Positions 1 to 5,690 of a DNA stretch of 9,289 bases are shown here, one piece after another. The stretch lies in NCBI GenBank assembly GCA_937923585.1, contig CALDSM010000359.1, forward strand, positions 1 to 9,289, in the 5' to 3' direction. The translations under genes were made by a program, and so were the position numbers. The notes beneath the pieces were generated by a model that saw nothing but the letters and a program-made list of their open reading frames with translations, did not search any database and was not told the DNA's origin. The DNA is from an uncultured bacterium. GTDB lineage: Bacteria > Hydrogenedentota > Hydrogenedentia > Hydrogenedentales > CAITNO01. Positions within the stretch are counted from its first letter, which is position 1. Every line of letters starts with the position of its first letter.

Positions 1-2
1 TA

Positions 3-197
3 TCCCGTGCCGAGACCAGGGAGCTGACCGCCTCGCCGCAGTGCTGCGCCACACCGACGGCCCACGAAATCGTCAGCAAGTTCAAAGTCGCCCAGGGCGA
101 AGGGCCCCACTGGGCTCATCCCGTCATCTCCGGCGGGCGCCTGTACATCCGCCATGGCGATATGCTGATGGTTTATTCAATAGGCCGTGGCGCGTAG
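3..197 (+). CDS. PQQ-like beta-propeller protein, C-terminal end (partial)
   Basis: Reading frame 3 is open from the window edge to a TAG at 195-197 and gives 64 residues. The C-terminal part contains GPHWAHPVISGGRLYIRHGD followed by a short beta strand (LMVYSI). This is the usual last blade of PQQ-like/BamB-like beta-propeller proteins, which are normally about 400-500 residues and are secreted or periplasmic. Only the end is visible, so catalytic activity cannot be judged; many family members have no enzyme function. The first 15 or so residues are less family-like than the rest, so a small upstream frame problem cannot be excluded. No terminator is visible after the stop. Confidence 0.72.
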   Translation, partial: SRAETRELTASPQCCATPTAHEIVSKFKVAQGEGPHWAHPVISGGRLYIRHGDMLMVYSIGRGA

Positions 198-281
198 GTT
201 TGCTCCACCAGGGTTAGGGGACCATATCAGAAGCAACTCAATGCGACTTGACGGATCCCATATTGGCGTGAATCACTAGGT

Positions 282-300
282 TGTTCCCAAAAAGGGAACA
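282..300. promoter_or_regulatory. Perfect inverted repeat, candidate operator
   Basis: TGTTCCC and GGGAACA form a perfect 7+7 inverted repeat around a five-A spacer. It lies 35 bases upstream of the higB-higA remnant. HigA-type antitoxins autoregulate by binding palindromes upstream of their operon, so this could be the old operator. A similar half (TTGTTCCCAAAG) recurs at 659-670, so it may instead belong to a dispersed repeat family. No U-tract follows, which argues against a terminator. Confidence 0.35.
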
Positions 301-335
301 GATCGCTCTGACGTGAAGGAGCCGCAACAAGAGCC

Positions 336-575
336 ATGCGTGTTATAGCCCGAAGCACACGGCGAAGTTTCTGGGAGAAACACCCCGACGCGGAGCAGGC
401 CGGGTTGCGGGCCGCGGACATGATTCCCTACCTTGGCAGCAAGAGCAAAGTGTCCGAAGTGCTGAACGGAAAGCGTCCGTTGAGCCTGACCATGATTCGC
501 AAACTTCATGACGGGTTGGGAATTCCCGCAGAGGTGCTGTTATCGCCTGCACCCCGGAATCGCAAATGCGCATGA
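336..575 (+). pseudogene. HigB-HigA fusion remnant (collapsed toxin-antitoxin operon)
   Basis: The 79-residue ORF joins two unrelated family pieces. Residues 1-21 (MRVIARSTRRSFWEKHPDAEQ) match the typical N-terminus of HigB-family mRNA interferase toxins. Residues 20-69 (EQAGLRAADMIPYLG, then SKSKVSEVLNGKR, then IRKLHDGLGIPAEVLL) match the C-terminal XRE-type helix-turn-helix of the cognate HigA antitoxin. In intact systems HigB is about 95-100 residues, HigA about 120-140, and higB precedes higA. Here most of HigB and the N-terminus of HigA are missing and the frame is retained. The junction falls near 393-401, at residues Glu-Gln-Ala, which both families can carry, suggesting deletion through microhomology. 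The toxin catalytic region is gone, so toxicity is not expected; the DNA-binding domain looks complete and could still bind. An AAGGAG lies at 316-321, rather far (14 bases) from the ATG. That it is still expressed is an inference. Confidence 0.7.
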
Positions 576-814
576 ACCATCTCCGTCACGATTCCCGCCG
601 GAAAACAGCGACAAGGCAGGCGCGGCATTACTGCTGTCTTGCCTGTATCCGCCCCACGTTGTTCCCAAAGTCCTGTCTTTCCGTCTTTCTGTCCCACTCC
701 TTTTAGCCAAGAAATGCAACACATGGTGCTGATCTTATAGGGGCATGTTTCGGATAAAGGGTGGCATTTACGCTTTTGTTTTGCCTTTACAGCACTTTTG
801 TCAATAAATTTCTC
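576..814. other. Intergenic spacer with decayed repeat-like fragments
   Basis: No credible gene is visible on either strand between the HigB-HigA remnant and the promoter of the next gene. The stretch CAAGGCAGGCG at 612-622 is identical to the start of the REP-like right arm at 1547-1557. TTGTTCCCAAAG at 659-670 resembles one half of the palindrome at 282-300. These may be worn copies of dispersed palindromic elements. They are short enough to be chance matches, so confidence is low. Confidence 0.3.
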
Positions 815-843
815 TGGACATTGGGCACAATATATGGTATCCT
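815..843 (+). promoter_or_regulatory. Sigma70-like promoter of the 3D-domain lipoprotein gene
   Basis: TGGACA at 815-820 and TATCCT at 838-843 are separated by exactly 17 bases and match the -35 and -10 consensus at 5/6 and 4/6 positions. Transcription would begin near 850. This places the in-frame ATGs at 844 and 850 at or before the RNA start and supports ATG 862 as the translation start. Confidence 0.5.
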
Positions 844-861
844 ATGCCCATGGAGCTCCGT

Positions 862-1314
862 ATGTTGCGCATTTTTGTCCCGCTGTTGCTGGTCGCGGCC
901 CTGGCCGTGACCGGGTGCGCCACCGGTCCCAGACCGAATGGCCGTGATTTTAGAAAGGGCGCGCAGCAGACGATGAACGTTGCCGGCTACGACTCGTGCA
1001 AGAAATGCACCAACTGGAAGCGGAATTGGCTGTTTCGGCCGGTGGTGGCCAGCGGTCCCAGCAAGGGAAAGCCCAAGAAAGTGGGTATCACCGCCAGCGG
1101 CACAAAGGCAAAAAAGGGGACCATTGCAGCAGACACGTCACATTATCCGTTTGGAACGGTAATGTATGTGCCCGGTTACGGATACGGTCGGGTTGAGGAC
1201 CGCGGCAGTGCCGTGAAAGGATCGTCCAAGATCGACATTTACTGCGATTCGCACAAGGAGGCTCTTCGGTGGGGCCGCCGCAACATTCCCGTAAAGGTAT
1301 GGCTTCCTAAATGA
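862..1314 (+). CDS. 3D-domain (double-psi beta-barrel) lipoprotein
   Basis: The 150-residue protein starts with a lipoprotein signal peptide (MLRIFVPLLLVAALAVTGC). The lipobox cysteine is residue 19, so the mature protein should be lipid-anchored in the envelope. The rest is a 3D domain, named for three conserved aspartates, seen here as D91 (IAADT), D113 (VEDRG) and D125 (KIDIY). This fold is related to the catalytic barrel of MltA-type lytic transglycosylases and to Rpf/YabE-like wall enzymes, so a peptidoglycan role is likely, though the exact reaction is not known. CKKC at 46-49 and C128 might form disulphides or bind metal. ATG 862 is preferred because GGAG at 852-855 sits six bases upstream and the promoter covers the earlier ATGs at 844 and 850. 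It appears monocistronic. Confidence 0.85.
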   Translation: MLRIFVPLLLVAALAVTGCATGPRPNGRDFRKGAQQTMNVAGYDSCKKCTNWKRNWLFRPVVASGPSKGKPKKVGITASGTKAKKGTIAADTSHYPFGTVMYVPGYGYGRVEDRGSAVKGSSKIDIYCDSHKEALRWGRRNIPVKVWLPK

Positions 1315-1680
1315 TTCCTTTTCTTTGCTTTATGGCGATTATGAACAGTCTGCGCAACCGCCGTCTCCGTCGCGCCTGAAGCATATCTCCCTTCCCCATC
1401 GGCACCCAACGCCCGAACTGTCTCCCGCCTTATTGCGCCGCGTCTGTCGGCCATCGCCGTTACTCTGTCTTCATCCTTTCTCCGTCTCGTAACGCAGGCG
1501 TCCCGCCTTGGCTTTGTACATGGACTGAAGTTGCGAAACGGAAGAACAAGGCAGGCGGGACGCCTGCGGTACGAAAACCGGCCCTTGATCGGACATTGTC
1601 TCAGGCAAGCGCCGAATTAACCGGTCTCTGATTTTTCCCTCCCCTCGTTGTCACGCATCTTCAAACGGAGAGCCCTGTCC
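1315..1680. other. Gene-free spacer between lipoprotein and terminase genes
   Basis: No ORF with coding character is seen on either strand across about 366 bases. The only clear structure is the pair of palindromic repeats at 1488-1573. The last part holds the terminase ribosome binding site, GGAGA at 1667-1671. No convincing promoter or intrinsic terminator was found. Confidence 0.5.
1488..1573. repeat. REP/BIME-like pair of inverted palindromic repeats
   Basis: The 15-mer CGCAGGCGTCCCGCC at 1493-1507 is repeated exactly in inverse orientation at 1554-1568. The similarity continues outward to CGTAACG (1488) and GGTACG (ending 1573), with one mismatch. Each arm is itself a small hairpin: AGGCG-TCC-CGCCT at 1496-1508 and AGGCG-GGA-CGCCT at 1553-1565. 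Two short palindromes in opposite orientation around a spacer is the layout of REP/BIME elements, which RAYT-type transposases mobilise. No such transposase is in the window, and copy number cannot be checked here. Confidence 0.6.
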
Positions 1681-3168
1681 ATGAATATCAACCGTCTCCG
1701 CCGCCTTCTTCGCGACCGCGGTGTCCGCCCTGAACGGCATGACCACTGGCTGGCCGTGGCCAGCCGCGAGGAGTTCACCCGCCAGCACTTCACCTTGCCC
1801 GACGGCACCCCGTGGCAGGTGCGCGATTACCAGCGCGACTCGCTGGAATCGCGGGCCCCGCGCAAAGTCCACTGCGACGGCCGCGACGTGGGCAAGACCA
1901 CCGAAATCGAAATCACCGCCTGCTGGGCCGCGATGTTTTTCTCCGGCCGGCAGATGCTTATCGCGACACAGTGCGAGAACCACCTCTACCCGCTCATGCA
2001 CCGGCTCTGCCGCCGCTTTGAAACCATCCCCGAACTGGCCGCGAATCTGGTCGAAATGCGCCGCACCCCGTCCTGGCATTTCCGGTTTGACAACGGGTTC
2101 ACGCTGTGGGGCCGCATCGCCGGGCCGCGCGGCGTCAATTTCCAGGGCATGCATGTGGACTGGCAGATCGTGGATGAGGCGCAGGAACTGACCGAGACCG
2201 CCTGGGGCGAACTGCTCCAGGCGCTCAACGCGCACGGGCGCCGCTGGGTCTACGGCGTGCCCAACGGCCTGCGCAACAGCTTCTATCGCATGACGCAGGA
2301 CCGCACGGCCGTGCAGGTCCACTGGCCCTCCACCATCCATCCCGACTACACCCCCGAAAAGGACGCCGAACTGGCCCGGCTCTACGGCGGCACGGATTCA
2401 CCCGGCTACCTCCACCGGGTGCTCGGCCGGCACGGAGAGCCCGCCCACGGCGTCTTCTCGCTCGACGACTACCAGGCCTGCATTGATCCCGCCCTGCCCG
2501 TCGTCTCCATCGTGCTGCGCAGCGACGATTCCTTCGACCCGCCCACGCCCGAACAGGTCGGCCGGTATTACCTCGGCTGCGACCTCGGCTATGCCCGCGA
2601 CCCTTCCGAATTCGTCGTCTACCGCGACGCGCCGCCGCACCTGGTCAACGTGCTCCGCGTCCGCCTCGAAGGCGTCAACTACGCCCGGCAGGAGGACGTC
2701 ATCGTCGCGCTCGACCGTGCCTGGGACTTCGTCGCCATCGGCATTGACGCGGGCAACAACGGCCGCGCCGTCAGCCACCGGCTCATGACGCGCGGCGAGG
2801 AATGGTGCGCCCGGGTGCACGCCTTTGAGTTCGGCAGTGTCACCGACGCGGGCATCCTGCCCGACGGCACCCCCGCCCGCCGCCGCACCAAGGAGTTCAT
2901 GACCGACCTGCTCCGCACCCGCATGGCCGCGCGCACGATAGTCTTTCCCGCGCTGCCCGACCGCGAGACCGAATACGCCTCCCACGCCTGCACCGTGGAC
3001 GCGCAGGGCCGCGTGCGCTACGACAAGGGCAATGACCACCTCATTGACGCAGACCGCTGCGCGCTGCTGGTGCAATACCTGGATACGGCTGAACCGGCCC
3101 CAGGTCAGGCCGTGGCGCCGATGCTGATGTTGCCGTTCGGGCTTCAGAGTTTCCGAGGATGGGAATAA
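1681..3168 (+). CDS. Orphan phage-type terminase large subunit (ATPase-nuclease)
   Basis: The 495-residue protein has both domains of a large terminase, the motor that packages phage DNA and cuts it. In the N-terminal ATPase, a terminase-style Walker A (GRDVGKTT, 67-74) is followed by a Walker B (WQIVDEAQ, 161-168, with D165 and E166) and a probable coupling motif (VYGVPNG, 190-196). The C-terminal RNase H-like nuclease has acidic residues at D301 (LGCDLGYARDPSE), D356 (AIGIDAGNN) and D452/D456 (NDHLIDADR). Both active sites look intact. ATG 1681 has GGAGA nine bases upstream, which is better than the in-frame TTG at 1648. No small terminase, portal, capsid or tail gene is adjacent. The gene is GC-rich like the housekeeping genes, so it looks well adapted to the host. 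It may be a lone prophage relic or a domesticated nuclease-motor; the sequence does not decide. Confidence 0.82.
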   Translation: MNINRLRRLLRDRGVRPERHDHWLAVASREEFTRQHFTLPDGTPWQVRDYQRDSLESRAPRKVHCDGRDVGKTTEIEITACWAAMFFSGRQMLIATQCENHLYPLMHRLCRRFETIPELAANLVEMRRTPSWHFRFDNGFTLWGRIAGPRGVNFQGMHVDWQIVDEAQELTETAWGELLQALNAHGRRWVYGVPNGLRNSFYRMTQDRTAVQVHWPSTIHPDYTPEKDAELARLYGGTDSPGYLHRVLGRHGEPAHGVFSLDDYQACIDPALPVVSIVLRSDDSFDPPTPEQVGRYYLGCDLGYARDPSEFVVYRDAPPHLVNVLRVRLEGVNYARQEDVIVALDRAWDFVAIGIDAGNNGRAVSHRLMTRGEEWCARVHAFEFGSVTDAGILPDGTPARRRTKEFMTDLLRTRMAARTIVFPALPDRETEYASHACTVDAQGRVRYDKGNDHLIDADRCALLVQYLDTAEPAPGQAVAPMLMLPFGLQSFRGWE

Positions 3169-3270
3169 TGTTGAAGTATTCTACAGGCTGATGGGCCTTT
3201 TGTATCTAGCCTTTGAATCGGTGTAGCATAGTCTCCGTTGACGGTGCCCGAACAGAGAGGATGGTGAAAG

Positions 3271-4209
3271 ATGAGCAAACCGGTCGAGGGAATCGTTGAT
3301 CTGTCGAAGAAGCTCATGAGTCTTCGCCAAAACCCGGTTTTGGTTCTGGACCTTAAGGAGGTTGAAAAGAAGAACAGCCTAACCTTGCAGAGGAAGTTGT
3401 TTGGGAAGAAGTTCAAGACGCTCGATGTTATTCTTCAGACTCCAGGAGGCGACATTGACGCAGCCTTCAACATTACGAAGCTTATACGGTATTCAGCTAG
3501 TACAGTTAATATGATAGTACCATTGTTTGCAAAAAGTGCGGGGACACTTATGTGCCTCGGCGGAAACAGTATTCTTCTCACAACATTGTCTGAACTCGGG
3601 CCGCTTGACACTCAGATACGAGAGGAACAGGACGGCACTTCGCCAACGTATGCGTATGCGCTAAATGGCTTCAAGGCACTTGAACAAGTCCAACTCCACA
3701 CGATTGAAACTCTGGACATAGCGACGAAGCTCATTTTCCAGCGAAGCGGCATGAAGATCGCTGAAGCAATAAAACTGGCGGCTGACTTTTCTGGGAATAC
3801 CAGCGGTACGCTCTATCACCAACTCGACCCCAAGAAGATCGGAGAATATGCACGCGCACTCGAGATTGGTGAACGGTATGGGATAATGATCTTGACGCGG
3901 TATATGGGGTGGGCCGAAGAAAAGGCCGATCCTGTTGTAAAGAAGCTCGTGAAATGGTATCCTAACCATGGATTTGCCATTGATGCAGAGGAATTGACGT
4001 CTTTAGGTCTGCCGGCGAGAATGGTCTCAAACGAAGAGGAAGCACTTCTAGACGAGTTAAGACTCGCGCTCCTTCAGTCAAAAGGCACGTTGGTTGAGTT
4101 AATTGAACTGCCCGTTCATACAGCACCAAAGGCCAAAGTCAATACGGCAAAGAAACTCGGCAACCCGAAGGGCAACAAAAATGCAAAAGACGCTCAAAAA
4201 ACTGAGTGA
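3271..4209 (+). CDS. SDH-family Clp-fold serine protease
   Basis: The 312-residue protein resembles the SDH (serine dehydrogenase proteinase) family, which has the ClpP/crotonase fold of SppA-like peptidases. Family marks are the oxyanion-side motif LQTPGGDIDAA (55-65), the probable nucleophile Ser89 in FAKSAGTLM (86-94), and SELGPLDTQI (107-116) after it. No signal peptide or membrane helix is visible, so it is probably cytoplasmic. The C-terminal tail from about 285 is Lys/Asn/Ala-rich and likely disordered. GAGAGG at 3255-3260 serves ATG 3271. The gene is clearly more AT-rich than the terminase before it and hisF after it, suggesting separate, more recent acquisition. Its end overlaps the start of a 56-aa gene. 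Physiological substrates are not known from sequence. Confidence 0.8.
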   Translation: MSKPVEGIVDLSKKLMSLRQNPVLVLDLKEVEKKNSLTLQRKLFGKKFKTLDVILQTPGGDIDAAFNITKLIRYSASTVNMIVPLFAKSAGTLMCLGGNSILLTTLSELGPLDTQIREEQDGTSPTYAYALNGFKALEQVQLHTIETLDIATKLIFQRSGMKIAEAIKLAADFSGNTSGTLYHQLDPKKIGEYARALEIGERYGIMILTRYMGWAEEKADPVVKKLVKWYPNHGFAIDAEELTSLGLPARMVSNEEEALLDELRLALLQSKGTLVELIELPVHTAPKAKVNTAKKLGNPKGNKNAKDAQKTE

Positions 4210-4351
4210 TGTTGCTGACTTCTACAAACGCGAAATAGTCGCGACTCGTGTAGCTGTTGACAAGGCACGTCGTGATGTTTGGCGTGGAGCCCTTGATATT
4301 TCGCGGTTACAAGAGCAGCCAAAATTCAACGTTCGCGGCAAGATTAAATGA
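4181..4351 (+). CDS. Small basic protein overlapping the SDH protease gene
   Basis: ATG 4181 has GAAGGG at 4167-4172, eight bases upstream, and opens a 56-residue frame overlapping the protease gene by 29 bases in another frame. This arrangement suggests translational coupling. The product is rich in Lys and Arg, is predicted mostly helical (KTLKKLSDVADFYKREIV), and has no membrane segment or known motif. I do not recognise a family. It could be an adaptor, inhibitor or substrate-delivery partner of the protease, but that rests on gene order alone. The frame is open further upstream to an ATG at 4103, but that start would lie deep in the protease gene and has no clear ribosome binding site. 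Confidence 0.5.
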   Translation: MQKTLKKLSDVADFYKREIVATRVAVDKARRDVWRGALDISRLQEQPKFNVRGKIK

Positions 4352-4539
4352 CCGTCCGGTTCTAGCTGCAGAGTTTCGCAGTGTCAGGGAACAACACCGT
4401 CGAAGTAAAGAGGTGGTGTGGCCGCTGCAATCAAAGAGCCCTAGCGGTTCTCCTCCAGATATCCCCACAGGTGCGACCAACAGGTTGGGGCATGTGGAAT
4501 ACGGGGGCAACATACTTTCGTTGAAAGAGATTACATAGC

Positions 4540-5316
4540 ATGTTAGCCAAACGAATCATCCCCTGCCTGGACGTGGCCGACGGCCGCGTGGTGAAAGGCG
4601 TGAAGTTCCTGGGTCTGCGCGATGCGGGTGACCCCGTCGAGATTGCCAAGCGCTATGACGAGGAGCGCGCCGACGAATTGGTGTTCCTCGATATCCGCGC
4701 CTCGACGGACAACCGCGACACGATGCTGGACGTGGTGCGCCGCACGGCGGAGCAGGTGTTCATGCCGCTCTGTGTGGGCGGGGGCATCCGCACCATCGAG
4801 GACATCCGCAAGATGCTCAACGCGGGCGCCGACAAGGTGTCGGTGAACACGCCCGCCATCGAAAACCCCGAGTTCATCACGCGGGCCGCGTCGCGTTTCG
4901 GCGCGCAGTGCATCGTGGTGGCCATTGATGCGAAGAAGCGCCCGCCCGAGGAGGGCGGCGGCTATTACGTGAAAAGCCACGGCGGCCGCGACGGGGGCCG
5001 GGCCACGGAACTGGAACCGGTGGCGTGGGCCATTGAGGCCGAGCGCCGCGGCGCGGGCGAAATCCTGCTGACCTGCATGGACTGCGACGGCACGAAAGAC
5101 GGCTATGACATCGAGCTGACGCGCAAGATCGCCGACAGCGTGAGCATTCCGGTGATTGCCAGCGGCGGCGCGGGCACGCTGGACCACCTGCGGGCGGCGT
5201 TGCAGGAGGGCGGCGCGGACGCGGCGTTGGCAGCGTCCATCTTCCACTTCCAGGAAACGACCATCCGGGAGGCGAAGGAGTATTTGGCGGAGCACGGCGT
5301 GCCGGTGCGGTTCTAG
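4540..5316 (+). CDS. hisF: Imidazole glycerol phosphate synthase, cyclase subunit HisF
   Basis: The 258-residue protein is a full-length HisF TIM barrel. With HisH it converts PRFAR and glutamine-derived ammonia to imidazole glycerol phosphate and AICAR, linking histidine and purine synthesis. The two catalytic aspartates are at the canonical positions: D11 (RIIPCLDVADG) and D130 (CIVVAIDAKK). Phosphate-binding loops are visible as VGGGIRT (79-85) and IASGGAGT (206-213), and the end AASIFHF is typical. Small departures from the commonest sequence are Arg53 in DIRAS (often DITAS) and Cys182 in MDCDGTKDGYD (often MDRDGTK); neither is a catalytic aspartate. The ribosome binding site is weak (AAAGAG, about 4524-4529). 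hisH and the other his genes are not adjacent, so this hisF lies outside a compact his operon here. Confidence 0.96.
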   Translation: MLAKRIIPCLDVADGRVVKGVKFLGLRDAGDPVEIAKRYDEERADELVFLDIRASTDNRDTMLDVVRRTAEQVFMPLCVGGGIRTIEDIRKMLNAGADKVSVNTPAIENPEFITRAASRFGAQCIVVAIDAKKRPPEEGGGYYVKSHGGRDGGRATELEPVAWAIEAERRGAGEILLTCMDCDGTKDGYDIELTRKIADSVSIPVIASGGAGTLDHLRAALQEGGADAALAASIFHFQETTIREAKEYLAEHGVPVRF

Positions 5317-5338
5317 CCAAGAGAACGCGCCTGTTTCA

Positions 5339-5436
5339 GTCCCCCTTTCAAGATGGAGAGGACAGAAGTCCTAGATCCCCCCTCCAGGGGGGACTTTCGC
5401 CCGCGACTTCTGTCGCTCTCATCTTCCGAGGGGGAC
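5339..5436. repeat. Large imperfect inverted repeat with inner palindrome
   Basis: The 32-base arms 5339-5370 and 5405-5436 are inverted copies; aligned without gaps they agree at 24 of 32 positions, with GTCCCCCT at one end and GACAGAAGTC at the other identical. Inside lies a perfect 8-bp palindrome, TCCCCCCT-CC-AGGGGGGA (5376-5393). It could form a strong stem-loop in DNA or RNA. Its position just after hisF would suit a transcription barrier, but there is no U-tract. A dispersed palindromic element is the likelier reading. Confidence 0.6.
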
Positions 5437-5559
5437 CAAAACGTGCGCGCCGCGTGGCGAGGCGATTTGCGTCTTGTGACGCGCTTGTGCAATCCTAATG
5501 GCTGTGGTTTGAACTCCCGGAGTCGGCAGGGATGCCGGCGTTCCCAGTCAGGAGACACG

Positions 5560-5616
5560 ATGTTCCGTATCGAGCAACAGGTCTGGCGATGGTGTGGCTT
5601 AGCCAACAACGCCTGA
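5560..5616 (+). CDS. trpL: Probable trp operon leader peptide
   Basis: An 18-codon ORF reads MFRIEQQVWRWCGLANNA and ends in TGA, 74 bases before trpE. It has a strong Shine-Dalgarno sequence (AGGAG, 5550-5554) five bases before the ATG. Two Trp codons, both TGG, lie in a Trp-Arg-Trp cluster at 5584-5592. A short peptide with clustered Trp codons directly ahead of trpE(G) is the known signature of ribosome-mediated trp attenuation, in which stalling on uncharged tRNA-Trp selects between RNA folds. The frame is open further upstream, but only this start has a good ribosome binding site. The peptide was recognised from layout, not homology. Confidence 0.6.
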   Translation: MFRIEQQVWRWCGLANNA

Positions 5617-5688
5617 ACTCCGTCTGATCCCTTTTCTGTTGACTCGAATTGGCCACGCAAGGCGTGGCGTTGCCCATAAAGGAACATC
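5585..5688 (+). promoter_or_regulatory. Candidate trp attenuator: competing RNA hairpins before trpE
   Basis: Segment 1 (5585-5598, covering the Trp codons) can pair with segment 2 (5602-5613): GGCG with CGCC and TGGC-TTA-GCCA at the tip. Segment 2 (CAACGCC, 5607-5613) is also a perfect 7-bp complement of segment 4 (GGCGTTG, 5666-5672). Segment 4 overlaps the 3' arm of a perfect hairpin, GCCACGC-AAG-GCGTGGC (5652-5668). The 2:4 pairing and this 3:4 hairpin exclude each other, as attenuation requires. In addition, GATGTTCC at the leader start (5559-5566) is an 8-bp perfect complement of GGAACATC over the trpE ribosome binding site (5681-5688). No U-tract follows the 3:4 hairpin, so control at translation or through Rho is more likely than intrinsic termination. 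Folding was done by eye. Confidence 0.45.
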
Positions 5689-5690
5689 CC

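Larger units (their letters stand above)
5317..5690. other. hisF-trpE spacer: repeats plus trp leader region
   Basis: This spacer holds, in order: a large imperfect inverted repeat (5339-5436), a 5-bp hairpin GCGTC-TTGT-GACGC (5469-5482), a small palindrome ACTCC-C-GGAGT (5513-5523), a near-palindromic GGGATGCC/GGCGTTCCC unit (5529-5545), the leader ORF (5560-5616) and the hairpin before trpE (5652-5668). A promoter for trpEG should lie here, but I find no -35/-10 pair good enough to name. Confidence 0.5.

Noticed and set aside
844..861. Upstream ATG starts (844 and 850) for the 3D-domain lipoprotein
   Set aside because: They lie at or before the predicted transcription start and lack ribosome binding sites; ATG 862 has GGAG at the right distance and gives a normal lipoprotein signal peptide.
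1651..2340. Long minus-strand open frame opposite the terminase gene
   Set aside because: It mirrors a GC-rich coding gene with strong third-position bias, and its translation is low-complexity Ala/Val/Arg/Gly/His with no family motif.
4463..4490. CCCCA...TGGGG stem with repeated ACAGGT upstream of hisF
   Set aside because: The stem is only 5 bp and no U-run follows; this is within what chance gives in such sequence.
4257..4538. A 93-codon + strand frame between the small protein gene and hisF
   Set aside because: It overlaps the 56-aa gene, lacks a ribosome binding site and has no recognisable or structured composition.
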